A stretch of 37,220 nt of DNA from Nitrospirae bacterium GWC2_57_13 (lineage in GTDB: Bacteria; Nitrospirota; UBA9217), in contig MHDZ01000100.1 of the NCBI GenBank assembly GCA_001805055.1, positions 5,624 to 42,843 on the forward strand, read 5' to 3'. The first letter of the stretch is position 1. Each line of letters opens with the position of its first letter. Under the pieces are notes generated by a model. It was not told the DNA's origin. It ran no database searches and saw only the letters and a program-made list of their open reading frames with translations. The position numbers and the translations under genes are program-made. Shown here piece by piece: positions 28,357-37,220 of the stretch.

Positions 28357-30981
28357 TCATGGGGTGCCGAGGATTTCCCCGATCTTCCGGGAAAAAGCAT
28401 GCAGACTGAACGGCTTTTGAATGAAGTGTACGCCTTCTTCCGGGATGCCGAGGTTGAGAATTACATTCGACGTGTATCCGGACATGAAGAGCACCTTGAT
28501 TTCAGGCCGTATAATCTTGATCCGGTCTCTCAGCTCTTTGCCGTTCATTTCCGGCATCACGACATCCGTGAGAAGGAGATCGATAGGACTGTGGTTCTTT
28601 TCGCAGAGAGATATGGCGTCGGCAGAATTATTCGCGATCAGGACTGTGTAGCCGATTGCTTTCAGCATCTCCGCTGTCATCCCGCTCACCAAGGCATCAT
28701 CTTCCACCAGCAAGACGGTCCCGGTGCCGAAAACGAGCGGCGCCTCATCGGGTCTTGCAGGCACTTCTTCCGGGTCAACGCCTTTTGGGATGTACACTTT
28801 GAACGTTGTCCCGGCGCCCGGCTCACTGGAGACATGAATGAATCCGCCATTCTGTTCGATGATGCCGTGGACCGTGGCAAGCCCGAGCCCCGTTCCTTCA
28901 CCAACGCCCTTCGTCGTGAAAAAGGGCTCAAATATATACGTAAGGGTCTCCGTATCCATGCCGATCCCGTTATCGCTCACTTCCAGGAGAACATAGTCTC
29001 CCGGCAGAAGCCCGCCCTGTTCACGGCAGCATGCCTCATCAAGTTCGATGTTGGCCGTTTTGATTATCAGGTTGCCCCCGGAGGGCAAGGCATCCCGGGC
29101 ATTGACCGCCAGATTAACAAGGACCTGCTCGATCTGTGCCGTATCGAACATGATGTTCCAAAGGGCGGCCCCTGGATAAAACTGAAGCTCAACGTCCTCG
29201 CCGATAAGTGGAGCAAGCGTTTCTTTTGCACTTGAGATACTATCATTCAGGTTTATCGACCGGGGCGCAATAAGCTGCTTTCGGGAAAAAGCAAGGAGCT
29301 GGGCGGTTACGTCCCGGGAATGAGAGGCTGCTTTTTCAATTGCCTGGAGATCCCGAAGGAGCGGATCATGAGCGGGAAGGCGGGCTGCGATCAATTCCGT
29401 GTAGCCAAGAATGACGCAGAGCATATTGTTAAAATCGTGGGCCACTCCCCCTGCCAGGCGGCCGATGGATTCCATCTTCTGTGACTGCACTAATTGGGAC
29501 TGGAGTTTTTCTTTCTCTTCCTCGGCATGCTTGCGGTCGGTGATGTCCCGCAGGACCGCCAGGACGCGGCCTTCCCCGCCGATTCGCGTGGTTGACAGAA
29601 GCACTTCGACCCAGAACAGTTCACCACTCTTTCTCCTGGATAACCACTCAAATGACTGAGTGCCGCCCTGGAAAGCCTTTTGTATCCATTGCCGTGCTTC
29701 CTCCAATGAGTACGGCGGCTCTCCTGAGCTTATCTTCTGTACCGTCTGATGAAGCAGTTCTTCCCGGGTATAGCCGAACATTTCCTCGACGGTCTTGTTC
29801 GCTTCCACGATGTTGCCGGATTCCGCATCGTGGACGAATATCGCATCTTTTGAGGCATTAAAGATCTCGCGGTAGTTTCTCTCGCTTTCGACGAGCGCCT
29901 TCTCCCGCGCTGCAAGCTGATCGGCCATATGATCGAAGGTGCGGCCCAGACTCCCCAATTCACCGCCGACGACAAGATCTGAAATCCTGACCTGAAGATC
30001 ACCATCGGCAAGATCTCGTGAGGCTTTTTCCAGGAGGGTGACGCGGTCCGCGATCGAACGCTTGCCGATGACGGAGGCGATAAAAAACGCCAGCACGAGG
30101 AACGAAGTGTACAACGTCAGATTGTACCAGAGTGACTTATTGGCGCTCGACAGGACAACATCAACCGGCAGCCCTGCCCGGATATACATGTAGGGAGACT
30201 CCTCGCCGGCAAGACGCAGTTTGCGATAGGTTATGATGCGTTCAACGCCGTCAAGGTCGAGGATGGCAAGCGTATCGACATCAGCACCCTCCTGCATGCG
30301 CTTGAAAAGCCCCAGGTCGAGTTGTTTCCCGACGTATTTTTTGGAGTTCATGGCGCTGCTCATGACCACGCCGTTGTGGTCTAGAAGCATATAGCTCGCG
30401 CCGGGCGGCAGTTTGGAACGCTCCAGCACGGGCTTGAAAGAATCAGGGATGAAGCCGACGCAAATGGTCCCGCTGACCGCACCGCGTTCATTTTTTTGGG
30501 GATAGGCCAGATTGAAGGACGGCCTGCCCGTGGCCCTGCTGACAATGAATTCACCCGATGATAGCTGCCCGCTTGCCAGCGCATTCCTGAAGTACCGTCG
30601 GTCGGATATGATAAAAGGAGGTTTTACGGGAACCGCCGTTGCCCAGACCAGGCCGCTGCGATCGGCCATGAAGATGTTCGAATACTGGGCGTGCAGCGCG
30701 AGGATGTCTTTCAGGACCGGCTGCACCCGTGCGGTATTCTGCTTCCTTACATCAGGCAGTTGCGCCAGGGCGGTGATCAGCTGCCGCGCGGCAATGACCA
30801 GACCCTGCTGTTCCGCTGCGATGCTCTCGGCAAGCTTCTGGGTCTCCCTGCGAGCGTCCCGGATCGCCTCTTCACGCAGGTTCATGCCTGAATTGATGAT
30901 AATGCCCGCAGCGGGCAGGGCCACGATAAGAGTGATGAGAAACAACTGTGCTCGTATTGACAGTGAAAATAATCCGGCCAT
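28357..30981 (-). CDS. hybrid sensor histidine kinase: cache-like sensor, HAMP, PAS, HisKA, HATPase_c, REC
   Basis: TM-flanked extracellular sensor; LEKASRDLADGDLQVRISDL (HAMP); YREIFNASKDAIFVHDAESGNIVEANKTVEEMFGY (PAS); GGVAHDFNNMLCVILGYTELI (HisKA); EPFFTTKGVGEGTGLGLATVHGI (HATPase); VLLVEDDALV...LLLTDVVMPEMNGKEL (REC). Confidence 0.93.
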   Translation of the reverse strand: MAGLFSLSIRAQLFLITLIVALPAAGIIINSGMNLREEAIRDARRETQKLAESIAAEQQGLVIAARQLITALAQLPDVRKQNTARVQPVLKDILALHAQYSNIFMADRSGLVWATAVPVKPPFIISDRRYFRNALASGQLSSGEFIVSRATGRPSFNLAYPQKNERGAVSGTICVGFIPDSFKPVLERSKLPPGASYMLLDHNGVVMSSAMNSKKYVGKQLDLGLFKRMQEGADVDTLAILDLDGVERIITYRKLRLAGEESPYMYIRAGLPVDVVLSSANKSLWYNLTLYTSFLVLAFFIASVIGKRSIADRVTLLEKASRDLADGDLQVRISDLVVGGELGSLGRTFDHMADQLAAREKALVESERNYREIFNASKDAIFVHDAESGNIVEANKTVEEMFGYTREELLHQTVQKISSGEPPYSLEEARQWIQKAFQGGTQSFEWLSRRKSGELFWVEVLLSTTRIGGEGRVLAVLRDITDRKHAEEEKEKLQSQLVQSQKMESIGRLAGGVAHDFNNMLCVILGYTELIAARLPAHDPLLRDLQAIEKAASHSRDVTAQLLAFSRKQLIAPRSINLNDSISSAKETLAPLIGEDVELQFYPGAALWNIMFDTAQIEQVLVNLAVNARDALPSGGNLIIKTANIELDEACCREQGGLLPGDYVLLEVSDNGIGMDTETLTYIFEPFFTTKGVGEGTGLGLATVHGIIEQNGGFIHVSSEPGAGTTFKVYIPKGVDPEEVPARPDEAPLVFGTGTVLLVEDDALVSGMTAEMLKAIGYTVLIANNSADAISLCEKNHSPIDLLLTDVVMPEMNGKELRDRIKIIRPEIKVLFMSGYTSNVILNLGIPEEGVHFIQKPFSLHAFSRKIGEILGTP

Positions 30982-31124
30982 CAGGGCTTATCCTTCTTGA
31001 ACGGCATCCGGGCTGATGATCTCGAGAATTTCTGTGTCAATTATATCAGGTTTTTAGCGGTCAATGAGGCCGGCGGCGGAAAACGACGCTGTCAAATAAC
31101 ATATAACTCCGGCTTGACCTTTGC

Positions 31125-31973
31125 TTACGGGACCTGCTCGCTCTCATCCCTCGCGGACACGTTCCCGCCGGAGTCGCGTATTTCCTCGTTCCTGAAGCGC
31201 ATCTGCTCCTCCATGACGAGGGAGGTAATCTCTTTCTGAAGGTAGATGAACCGGGGAGAACTCACCTCCCGGGGCCGGGAAAGCTCTACGGGGACGATCT
31301 GCTTGATCGTGCCGGGTCGATAAGTCATCACAACCACACGGTCGGCAAGATAAATCGACTCCTCGATGCCGTGGGTAACGAATATGACCGTTTTTTTGAG
31401 CTCCATCCAGATCCGCAGAAGTTCATCCTGCATCGTGCGGCGGGTCAGGGCGTCGAGTGCGCCGAAGGGCTCATCCATCAGCATCATGGGCGGATCGAGC
31501 GCCAATACCCGGGCGATCGCCACGCGCTGCTTCATGCCGCCGGAAAGGTCCTTGGGAAAGCGATCCCGAAAATCAAGGAGTTGAAGTTTCGCCAGCAGCG
31601 CATCCACCTTTTCCTTGATTATCTGCTTCGGCAGCTTTTTGATCTCGAGGCCGAAGGCGATGTTCTCCGCCACCGTCATCCAGGGGAACAGTGCGTATTC
31701 CTGAAACACCATTCCCCGGTCCGGCCCCGGCCGCGTCACTTCCGCACCATTTGCATACACCCTGCCTGATGTGGGCAGGGAAAAACCGGCGATGGCGTTC
31801 AGAAGCGTCGACTTCCCGCATCCGGAAGGCCCCAGGATGGCAACAAACTCGCCGTTATAGATCGTAAGATTGATCTCCTTGAGGGCAATGACCTCCTTGT
31901 CACCGCTGCTGAAGACCTTATCAACGTTTTTAATAATTACGTGCGGAGCTTGCATGTTTTCAGTGTTGTTCAC
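31125..31973 (-). CDS. ABC transporter ATP-binding protein, nitrate/sulfonate/taurine (NitT/TauT) type
   Basis: Walker A GPSGCGKST, LSGGMKQRVAIARVLALDPPMMLMDEPFGALDALTR, VIFVTHGIEESIYLADRVVVM. Confidence 0.93.
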   Translation of the reverse strand: MNNTENMQAPHVIIKNVDKVFSSGDKEVIALKEINLTIYNGEFVAILGPSGCGKSTLLNAIAGFSLPTSGRVYANGAEVTRPGPDRGMVFQEYALFPWMTVAENIAFGLEIKKLPKQIIKEKVDALLAKLQLLDFRDRFPKDLSGGMKQRVAIARVLALDPPMMLMDEPFGALDALTRRTMQDELLRIWMELKKTVIFVTHGIEESIYLADRVVVMTYRPGTIKQIVPVELSRPREVSSPRFIYLQKEITSLVMEEQMRFRNEEIRDSGGNVSARDESEQVP

Positions 31974-32030
31974 GTTCAGTACTTTCTTCTGGTGCTTGAG
32001 ATTTGCTATGTATCCTCTTTCTCGTCACTG

Positions 32031-32855
32031 TCAATCATGCCCGCTGTGCCACCGGAGCAGATAGTGATTGATCCTGCTCATGGCCGTATCGATGGCCAAG
32101 CCTAACAGGCCGATGGTGATCATGCCGGCAATGATCTTGTCCGACCAGAGAAACTCCCTCGCCTCGAGAATGCGGTAGCCGAGGCCGCTATTTACCGCGA
32201 TCATTTCTGCCACGATCACGACGATAAAGGCCACGCCGATCCCAACCCGAAGGCCCGTAAGAATGTACGGCATCGCCGCAGGGAGAATGATGCGCAGGAA
32301 CAGGGTATGGCCGCTGGCACCCAGGTTTCTCGCGGCGCGGATGAGCAGCCGGTCCACATGGCGGACCCCGGAAATGGTATTCATCAGCACCGGGAAAAAA
32401 GCCCCAAGACTGATCAGGAAGAACGCCGGCGGATTGCCGAGACCGAACCAGAGGATGGCGAGCGGGATGTAGGCAATGGGGGGTATGGGCCGCAATATCT
32501 GAATCAGCGGATTGAACAGGTGGTAAATAAAGGTACTGGCCCCCATAAGAAGGCCGAGCACCAGGGCAGGTAGTGCACCGATTACAAAGCCCCCCAACAC
32601 GCGCATACTGCTGGCAAGAACATCATGGGGCATCTCGCCGGAAAAGAGCCAGGCGACAAAATGTGTTTTCCCGGCATCGTAAGGCTCATGAGGCAGTGCG
32701 TAATCGATCCACCGGAGAAAGACCCGGGACGGGGACGGGAGTATATGAGGGCTGATAATGCCTCCCCGGGAAAGCGCCTCCCAGAGGACCAATAAGATGG
32801 CCGGCAGGAGGATCGCGTACAACAGTTTCTTGAGCAGAGAAGATCTGTCTTTCAT
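32031..32855 (-). CDS. ABC transporter permease, NitT/TauT type
   Basis: Multi-TM protein; NLGASGHTLFLRIILPAAMPYILTGLRVGIGVAFIVVIVAEMIAVNSGLGYRI is the typical EAA-loop region. Confidence 0.92.
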   Translation of the reverse strand: MKDRSSLLKKLLYAILLPAILLVLWEALSRGGIISPHILPSPSRVFLRWIDYALPHEPYDAGKTHFVAWLFSGEMPHDVLASSMRVLGGFVIGALPALVLGLLMGASTFIYHLFNPLIQILRPIPPIAYIPLAILWFGLGNPPAFFLISLGAFFPVLMNTISGVRHVDRLLIRAARNLGASGHTLFLRIILPAAMPYILTGLRVGIGVAFIVVIVAEMIAVNSGLGYRILEAREFLWSDKIIAGMITIGLLGLAIDTAMSRINHYLLRWHSGHD

Positions 32856-32945
32856 GGAACAGGCACCCCGTGTTTACCCCATCACTGCAAAATACTGCCC
32901 GCAACGGGAAGACGGACCGGCTTCCCTGTCATGCAACTACAGGAT

Positions 32946-33911
32946 TTATTTCACTTTCAGTTCCTTTTTAGCCTTTTCCAAAAGGTCGAGTTTCACATAC
33001 TCCTTTGCTTTCGGCGGTTTGGCCATTTTCCCGATGCCGTATTTCACCATCATGTCCGTGGAGACCTGCACCTGCTGCACGGTCACATCATAGGTGAAGG
33101 TGGAGTTGTCGATGGCATCGTGATAATCCTCGGCGGTCAGCTGGCCTTTGAACATCTTTTCCCGGACGTATTGTTCCGCCGCCTTCGGGTTGTCGATGAA
33201 ATACTTCGTGGCATCAACAAAGCATTTCATGAACCGTTCGGCCACGTCCTTCCTGGTGTTGTACATCGCCTCGGTCATGATCAGTGTCCGCACCGGCTCC
33301 CCGATGGGCGTATCATACGGCTTGATGATCTCCACGCCGAAGCCCTTGCTGATGGCTTGGGTGGACTGCGGCTCCGACTGGCACATGGCGTCGATATTCT
33401 TTGCCATCAGCGCCTGGTTCATATCGGCATAGGCCATGTAGACGATTTGCACGTCTTTGTCCGGCTTTTCCGAAAAGGTGAGATTATATTTCCCCAGCTC
33501 AGCCAGGAGGACCAATTCCTGCGCCCCGCCGCGCGGAACGCCGACTTTTTTCCCCTTCAGGTCGGCCACCGAGCTCCACTTCATGTCGGACCGCCCGACG
33601 ATGCGCGCTCCACCTTTGGCAAACCCCGCCACGATCACGATAGGAACATCGCTGGCGCGGGCGACGATGGCCCCGTCCACAGCGCTGGCGGCGACATCGA
33701 TCTCTCCGGCAATGATCGCCGGAATAATATCGATCCCCTTGGGGAACACGCTCTCCTTGATCTCGAGATCATATTTCGGGGCTATTTCCTTCATGTACCA
33801 GACAGCGCCATAGTGGGCGAACTTCAAGGTCCCCAGACGGACCACATCCGCGGCGGAAGCGGAAGAAGCCCCGACCATGACCAGCAAGAAGCAAAGCAGC
33901 ATCTTTTTCAT
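32946..33911 (-). CDS. ABC transporter substrate-binding protein (NMT1/SsuA-like)
   Basis: Signal peptide MKKMLLCFLLVMVGASSASAA; VRLGTLKFAHYGAVWYMKEIA...IPAIIAGEIDVAASAVDGAIV...DLKGKKVGVPRGG. Confidence 0.9.
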   Translation of the reverse strand: MKKMLLCFLLVMVGASSASAADVVRLGTLKFAHYGAVWYMKEIAPKYDLEIKESVFPKGIDIIPAIIAGEIDVAASAVDGAIVARASDVPIVIVAGFAKGGARIVGRSDMKWSSVADLKGKKVGVPRGGAQELVLLAELGKYNLTFSEKPDKDVQIVYMAYADMNQALMAKNIDAMCQSEPQSTQAISKGFGVEIIKPYDTPIGEPVRTLIMTEAMYNTRKDVAERFMKCFVDATKYFIDNPKAAEQYVREKMFKGQLTAEDYHDAIDNSTFTYDVTVQQVQVSTDMMVKYGIGKMAKPPKAKEYVKLDLLEKAKKELKVK

Positions 33912-34145
33912 TGTTTCCTCCTTGTGCTTATAGAATCGTTCATAACGCGTCCCAACCCGGACAAGCCCCGATTCTCGGGACAAGCCTAAGCAAAATCCAC
34001 CACGAAGACACGAAGAAGTGCATTGTCCCTGATTTTAAGTTCAATTCTTTTTTTTCTTCGTGCCTTCGTGGCAGTCTTTTGTTTTGCCTCTGTTCTTGGT
34101 GTCTTTGTGGTAAAACATTCAAACCATTTTGAGAAGAATTCGGTC

Positions 34146-34715
34146 CTAACCCACGATCACTTCATCGAGCGAGCGTTTGGGCACATGGTGGACGCCTTGA
34201 GCGTCCCTCCAGTATTTTATGTCCCCTGCAGGGCCGACCGGCCCTATCACAACAGTCTCTTTGGGCTTTCCGAGAGCGATCACCAGAAGAACCTCGAAGT
34301 GGTCAGGTATCGCCAGCGACTGGCCCAGGGCCGGCTGCCGGATCGTCGCTATGATGCAGCCGCCCAGACCCTTCTCCGTAGCGCCCAGCAGGATGCTTTG
34401 CGCCGCAATGCCGTGATCGCAGCCGAAGGACGGCTTAATTCTCTTGTCTCCCAGGAGAATGATGTACGCAGAGGGCCGCTCGCCTTCCGCAGGGCCGGGC
34501 CACTCCTTCAGATAAGCCGCCCACCCTAAGTGCGGGAAGATCAGGGCATTCCGGGAAGCATCACCGGACACTATGAACTTCAACGGCTGCATATTGCCGC
34601 CGGTCGCGGAAAGCCTGGCGAGATCGACCAGTTCCTTCAGTGTCTCCATGCTCACGCTTGCGCTCTGATGGAAGCGCCGGCAGCTCCTGTTTTTCAAGAC
34701 AAGGTCTTTCATCAT
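34146..34715 (-). CDS. nitroreductase family protein
   Basis: LVLKNRSCRRFHQSASVSMETLKELVDLARLSATGGNMQPLKFIV...GCDHGIAAQSILLGATEKGLGGCIIATI...VLLVIALGKPKE. Confidence 0.92.
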   Translation of the reverse strand: MMKDLVLKNRSCRRFHQSASVSMETLKELVDLARLSATGGNMQPLKFIVSGDASRNALIFPHLGWAAYLKEWPGPAEGERPSAYIILLGDKRIKPSFGCDHGIAAQSILLGATEKGLGGCIIATIRQPALGQSLAIPDHFEVLLVIALGKPKETVVIGPVGPAGDIKYWRDAQGVHHVPKRSLDEVIVG

Positions 34716-34930
34716 CAGATAAGGCCTCCTCTAGGGATTACTGGTCCTGACCCGGGCATGCTGGAACCAAGATGTACGACGAAGACAGGCCGAGCACTCG
34801 CAACATTTGGATCCACGGGTGCCTCGCACGCACCGGGCTTCTCCGCGTCCAAAATGCCTTGTTGAGATAATTGATTATACGTTTTCGGGAGTATATCAAA
34901 CTTGACAGGGAAAAGGAATCGAAAGAAAAA

Positions 34931-35025
34931 TGATATTTCCACGGCCATTGCCGGTAACGGGCAGAGGGTCATGGCTCATACTGTGGTGTCAGTCCTTCCC
35001 TCTCACTAAATTACTGATCGCCGAG
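34931..35025. repeat. dispersed ~95-bp repeat, copy 2
   Basis: tgatatttccacggccattgccggtaacgggcagagggtcatggctcatactgtggtgtcagtccttccctctcactaaattactgatcg. Confidence 0.8.
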
Positions 35026-35273
35026 TGGTTATCCGGGGCCTTCTTCCGGTCTATGACCATAGAGAACGCCGTAGTCGCAACGCCGAGCCCGACAATACCA
35101 AAGAGAACGAGCATGAGCGGGTCTTTCGAGAGTGCGTAAAAAGCCATGAGCGCTGCGAGAATGAGGGACCGCACAATGATGGTTGTCGCGTACAGGACTC
35201 CGGCCCGCTGCCGGATGATCTGCGCCACGAAGATCCCGGGGGACAAGAGCAGGACCCCTGCGAATCGGACCAT
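34989..35273 (-). CDS. small membrane protein; C-terminus encoded by the dispersed repeat
   Basis: MVRFAGVLLLSPGIFVAQIIRQRAGVLYATTIIVRSLILAALMAFYALSKDPLMLVLFGIVGLGVATTAFSMVIDRKKAPDNHSAISNLVRGKD*. Start uncertain. Confidence 0.5.
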   Translation of the reverse strand: MVRFAGVLLLSPGIFVAQIIRQRAGVLYATTIIVRSLILAALMAFYALSKDPLMLVLFGIVGLGVATTAFSMVIDRKKAPDNHSAISNLVRGKD

Positions 35274-35575
35274 GATGTCGTTGTACGTTCCTGTTGACCA
35301 GATTAATAACGGCTGCGACGAGTAACAAGGGACGAGGTTAAAACTCCACTAGTAGCCGAGCGGATCCCAGGCTTTCAACCTGATCACATCCACGCCGGGG
35401 TTCGGCAACCCGGCGATCTTCCAGGCCTTGACCGGATCAATGAATTTCTTTAACTACGGCAATCTCCTGCTCTTGTCGAGCGGCCCGGAAAGACCTCCAA
35501 ATACGCCCAATTTCAATTGCGCGCCCCCCCGGTGCCGTGTTATACTGTGGCAACTTTGAACCCGGGAGGGCTTGC

Positions 35576-35839
35576 ATGGCCGCAAACAGCGAAAAAGTGA
35601 AGCTCTACGCGCTCAGCACCTGTTCCCACTGCAAACGTACGAAGCAATTCTTCCAGGAGTGCAAGATCGTTGTCGATGTCGTGGACGTGGACCTGCTGAC
35701 AGGGAAGGAGCGGGAAGACATCATCGAGGAAGTGAAGAAGTACAATCCCAGCTGCAGTTTCCCGACGATCCTGGTCGGAGACCGGGTGATCGTGGGATTC
35801 AATGAGCCGGAACTGCGGGAGGCGCTGCACCTGTCATGA
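35576..35839 (+). CDS. glutaredoxin-family protein
   Basis: VKLYALSTCSHCKRTKQFFQE...SFPTILVGDRVIVGFNEPELREAL: CxxC plus cis-Pro (TI after FP) pattern; RBS gggagg; ATGA overlap with the next gene. Confidence 0.88.
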   Translation: MAANSEKVKLYALSTCSHCKRTKQFFQECKIVVDVVDVDLLTGKEREDIIEEVKKYNPSCSFPTILVGDRVIVGFNEPELREALHLS

Positions 35840-36168
35840 CAGCGGAAGAGCTCTACCCCATCCTTTCGAAGTATGCCGAATCGCAGCGCATCAGGTTGAA
35901 CAAGGACCGGGAGACGGTTATGGACATCCTGCGGGGCCTGCTCACGAACGAGGAACGGTACGGCTATCGCTCCTGCCCCTGCCGTCTGGCCTCGGGGATC
36001 AATGACCGGGACAAGGACATCATCTGCCCCTGCGTCTACCGCGACCCGGACATCAAGGAATACGGGAGCTGCTACTGCGAGCTCTACGTCTCCCTGGAGT
36101 GGAACGAGGGAACGGTCCCGCACCGCCCGGTGCCTGAGCGGCGGCCTGCGGAAAAGAGCCGGCTGTAA
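35836..36168 (+). CDS. ferredoxin-thioredoxin reductase catalytic subunit-like protein
   Basis: YRSCPCRLASG...DIICPCVYRDPDIKEYGSCYCELYV: the CPC/CPC/CYC cysteine set of the FTR catalytic chain. Confidence 0.9.
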   Translation: MTAEELYPILSKYAESQRIRLNKDRETVMDILRGLLTNEERYGYRSCPCRLASGINDRDKDIICPCVYRDPDIKEYGSCYCELYVSLEWNEGTVPHRPVPERRPAEKSRL

Positions 36169-36224
36169 AAGCCGCGGCACAATTTGCGTCTTTATCTATT
36201 ATACTGTGAAAGGCTTTTACGACA

Positions 36225-36617
36225 ATGAAAAAGAAAAAAAAGGACACAAAGAAAGCGGACATGCCTGAGTTCGAGTTCAAGGAATTCACTCCCGAAGAGG
36301 ACGCCGTCTATCACGAAGCGGTCGAGAAGTTCCGGGCCGCTGTCGACTCCGGCAGAACGCTGCAGCAGGCCTATGACAGCTTCCCCATCGCCGACAAATC
36401 GCTCGAGACGATCATCCGGGCGGATTTTCTGAAGATCATGATCGCCGAGCTGCACTTCGGCAAGGGCATGACCATCGACGACCTGGCAGGCAAGTTCGGC
36501 GTGGGCACGACGCTGATCCAGGACACCATGAAGCGGATGCTCCAGGAGGCTGGAGTCTCGGCTGCGAATCAGTTCGGACAGGAATTCGGCAGCCTCGAAC
36601 AGCCGACGAACGACTAA
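36225..36617 (+). CDS. hypothetical protein with possible HTH segment
   Basis: 130 aa; MTIDDLAGKFGVGTTLIQDTMKRMLQEAGV is HTH-like. Confidence 0.55.
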   Translation: MKKKKKDTKKADMPEFEFKEFTPEEDAVYHEAVEKFRAAVDSGRTLQQAYDSFPIADKSLETIIRADFLKIMIAELHFGKGMTIDDLAGKFGVGTTLIQDTMKRMLQEAGVSAANQFGQEFGSLEQPTND

Positions 36618-36629
36618 GCTCCGGCGAGG

Positions 36630-36983
36630 TCAGGGCTTGATGTAGGCGAACCCTTGGGCCTGGCGCTTTACCATCTCCGTCATGCTCGACGCCACCACGG
36701 TGACAAAGGCCGGCAGTTCCTGAGCATCGATCTTCTGGGCAACAAGCGCGTTGTTGCAGGCAAAGAACTTCACACTGCGCTTCGCCAGCTCTTCCATCCG
36801 CTCGATCTCGCTCTTCACAGCCTCATCATTCCTCGCAACGTAGCCATTGACGCCCCGGCCGTTCGAGATGACGTGCGTTTCGATGCTCCTGCCCTCATCG
36901 TCCTTCAGCATATTCGTGATGTTGTTCAACGCAATATGCCAGCGTTCCGGCTCGTTCACATGGATCAGCACCTTGAGTGACAT
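36630..36983 (-). CDS. DsrE-family-like protein
   Basis: MSLKVLIHVNEPERWHIALNNITNMLKDD...IETHVISNGRGVNGYV...FFACNNALVAQKID: DsrE/DsrF-like pattern. Confidence 0.8.
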   Translation of the reverse strand: MSLKVLIHVNEPERWHIALNNITNMLKDDEGRSIETHVISNGRGVNGYVARNDEAVKSEIERMEELAKRSVKFFACNNALVAQKIDAQELPAFVTVVASSMTEMVKRQAQGFAYIKP

Positions 36984-37220
36984 GGATTATGCACCTCCGT
37001 TGTCTGAATTCTGGAGTGAGCTCAGTTCCCGTCCCACCGCGGGGTGACTGCGGGGAGTTTCAACCCAAAAAAAGAGCTGTTGGACGCGGATCAAATCAGG
37101 ACTGTCTAATAAAGTTAAAAGGAGTTCTCCTGTTCTTCGTCTTGCAATCTCCGGCATATTCTAATTCCTCCCGAGCTCTGTTGATGAAGCAGTCAAAAAA
37201 ACAATGGCTCTTCTCCAAGT

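Noticed and set aside
28216-29235. 339-aa plus-strand ORF
   Set aside because: Mostly antisense to the histidine kinase HATPase/REC region; no family resemblance.
32931-33989. 352-aa plus-strand ORF
   Set aside because: Antisense to the ABC substrate-binding protein; His/Arg-rich shadow ORF.
35349-35450. Minus-strand KKFIDPVKAWKIAGLPNPGVDVIRLKAWDPLGY* peptide fragment, possible gene remnant
   Set aside because: Looks protein-like, but an upstream in-frame stop leaves only ~33 aa and I cannot assign a family; not enough to call a pseudogene.
1-37220. CRISPR arrays, tRNA, rRNA, IS transposases, phage genes
   Set aside because: No regularly spaced direct repeats, no recognisable RNA genes and no transposase or integrase proteins were seen.

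Overview
The window is a ~37 kb bacterial chromosomal segment, probably from an anaerobic, metal- or sulfur-cycling lineage (Nitrospirota- or Desulfobacterota-like); this placement is inferred from gene content only. Left part (1-6 kb): small immunity-like proteins and lipoproteins (DUF4272 C-terminus, possible WapI/DUF6228-like), a VOC protein, an L-2-amino-thiazoline-4-carboxylic acid hydrolase-like protein and dispersed repeats. Middle: a split NDP-forming acyl-CoA synthetase, a degenerate REC-GGDEF protein, and two tandem paralogous 12-heme c-type cytochromes. Then a DsbA/FrnE-family oxidoreductase, a DUF2301-like membrane protein, a DUF3108 protein, a 1.07k-aa LVIVD-repeat protein, a NosL-like protein, a hybrid histidine kinase, a NitT/TauT-type ABC transporter, a nitroreductase, a glutaredoxin/FTR pair and a DsrE-like protein. 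The two strongest observations are: (1) both cytochrome genes follow the same architecture, a sigma54-type GG-N10-GC promoter, then a ~120-nt leader with a conserved-loop/variable-stem hairpin, a possible antiterminator and an intrinsic terminator, then a long gap before the gene; this looks like a duplicated riboswitch or attenuator that I cannot assign to a known class. (2) The DsbA-family ORF appears truncated only because of an in-frame UGA at the first catalytic Cys (DYI-U-PFC), with a bacterial-SECIS-like hairpin (GGU in the apical loop) about 15 nt downstream, so it is probably a selenoprotein mis-called by ORF finders.
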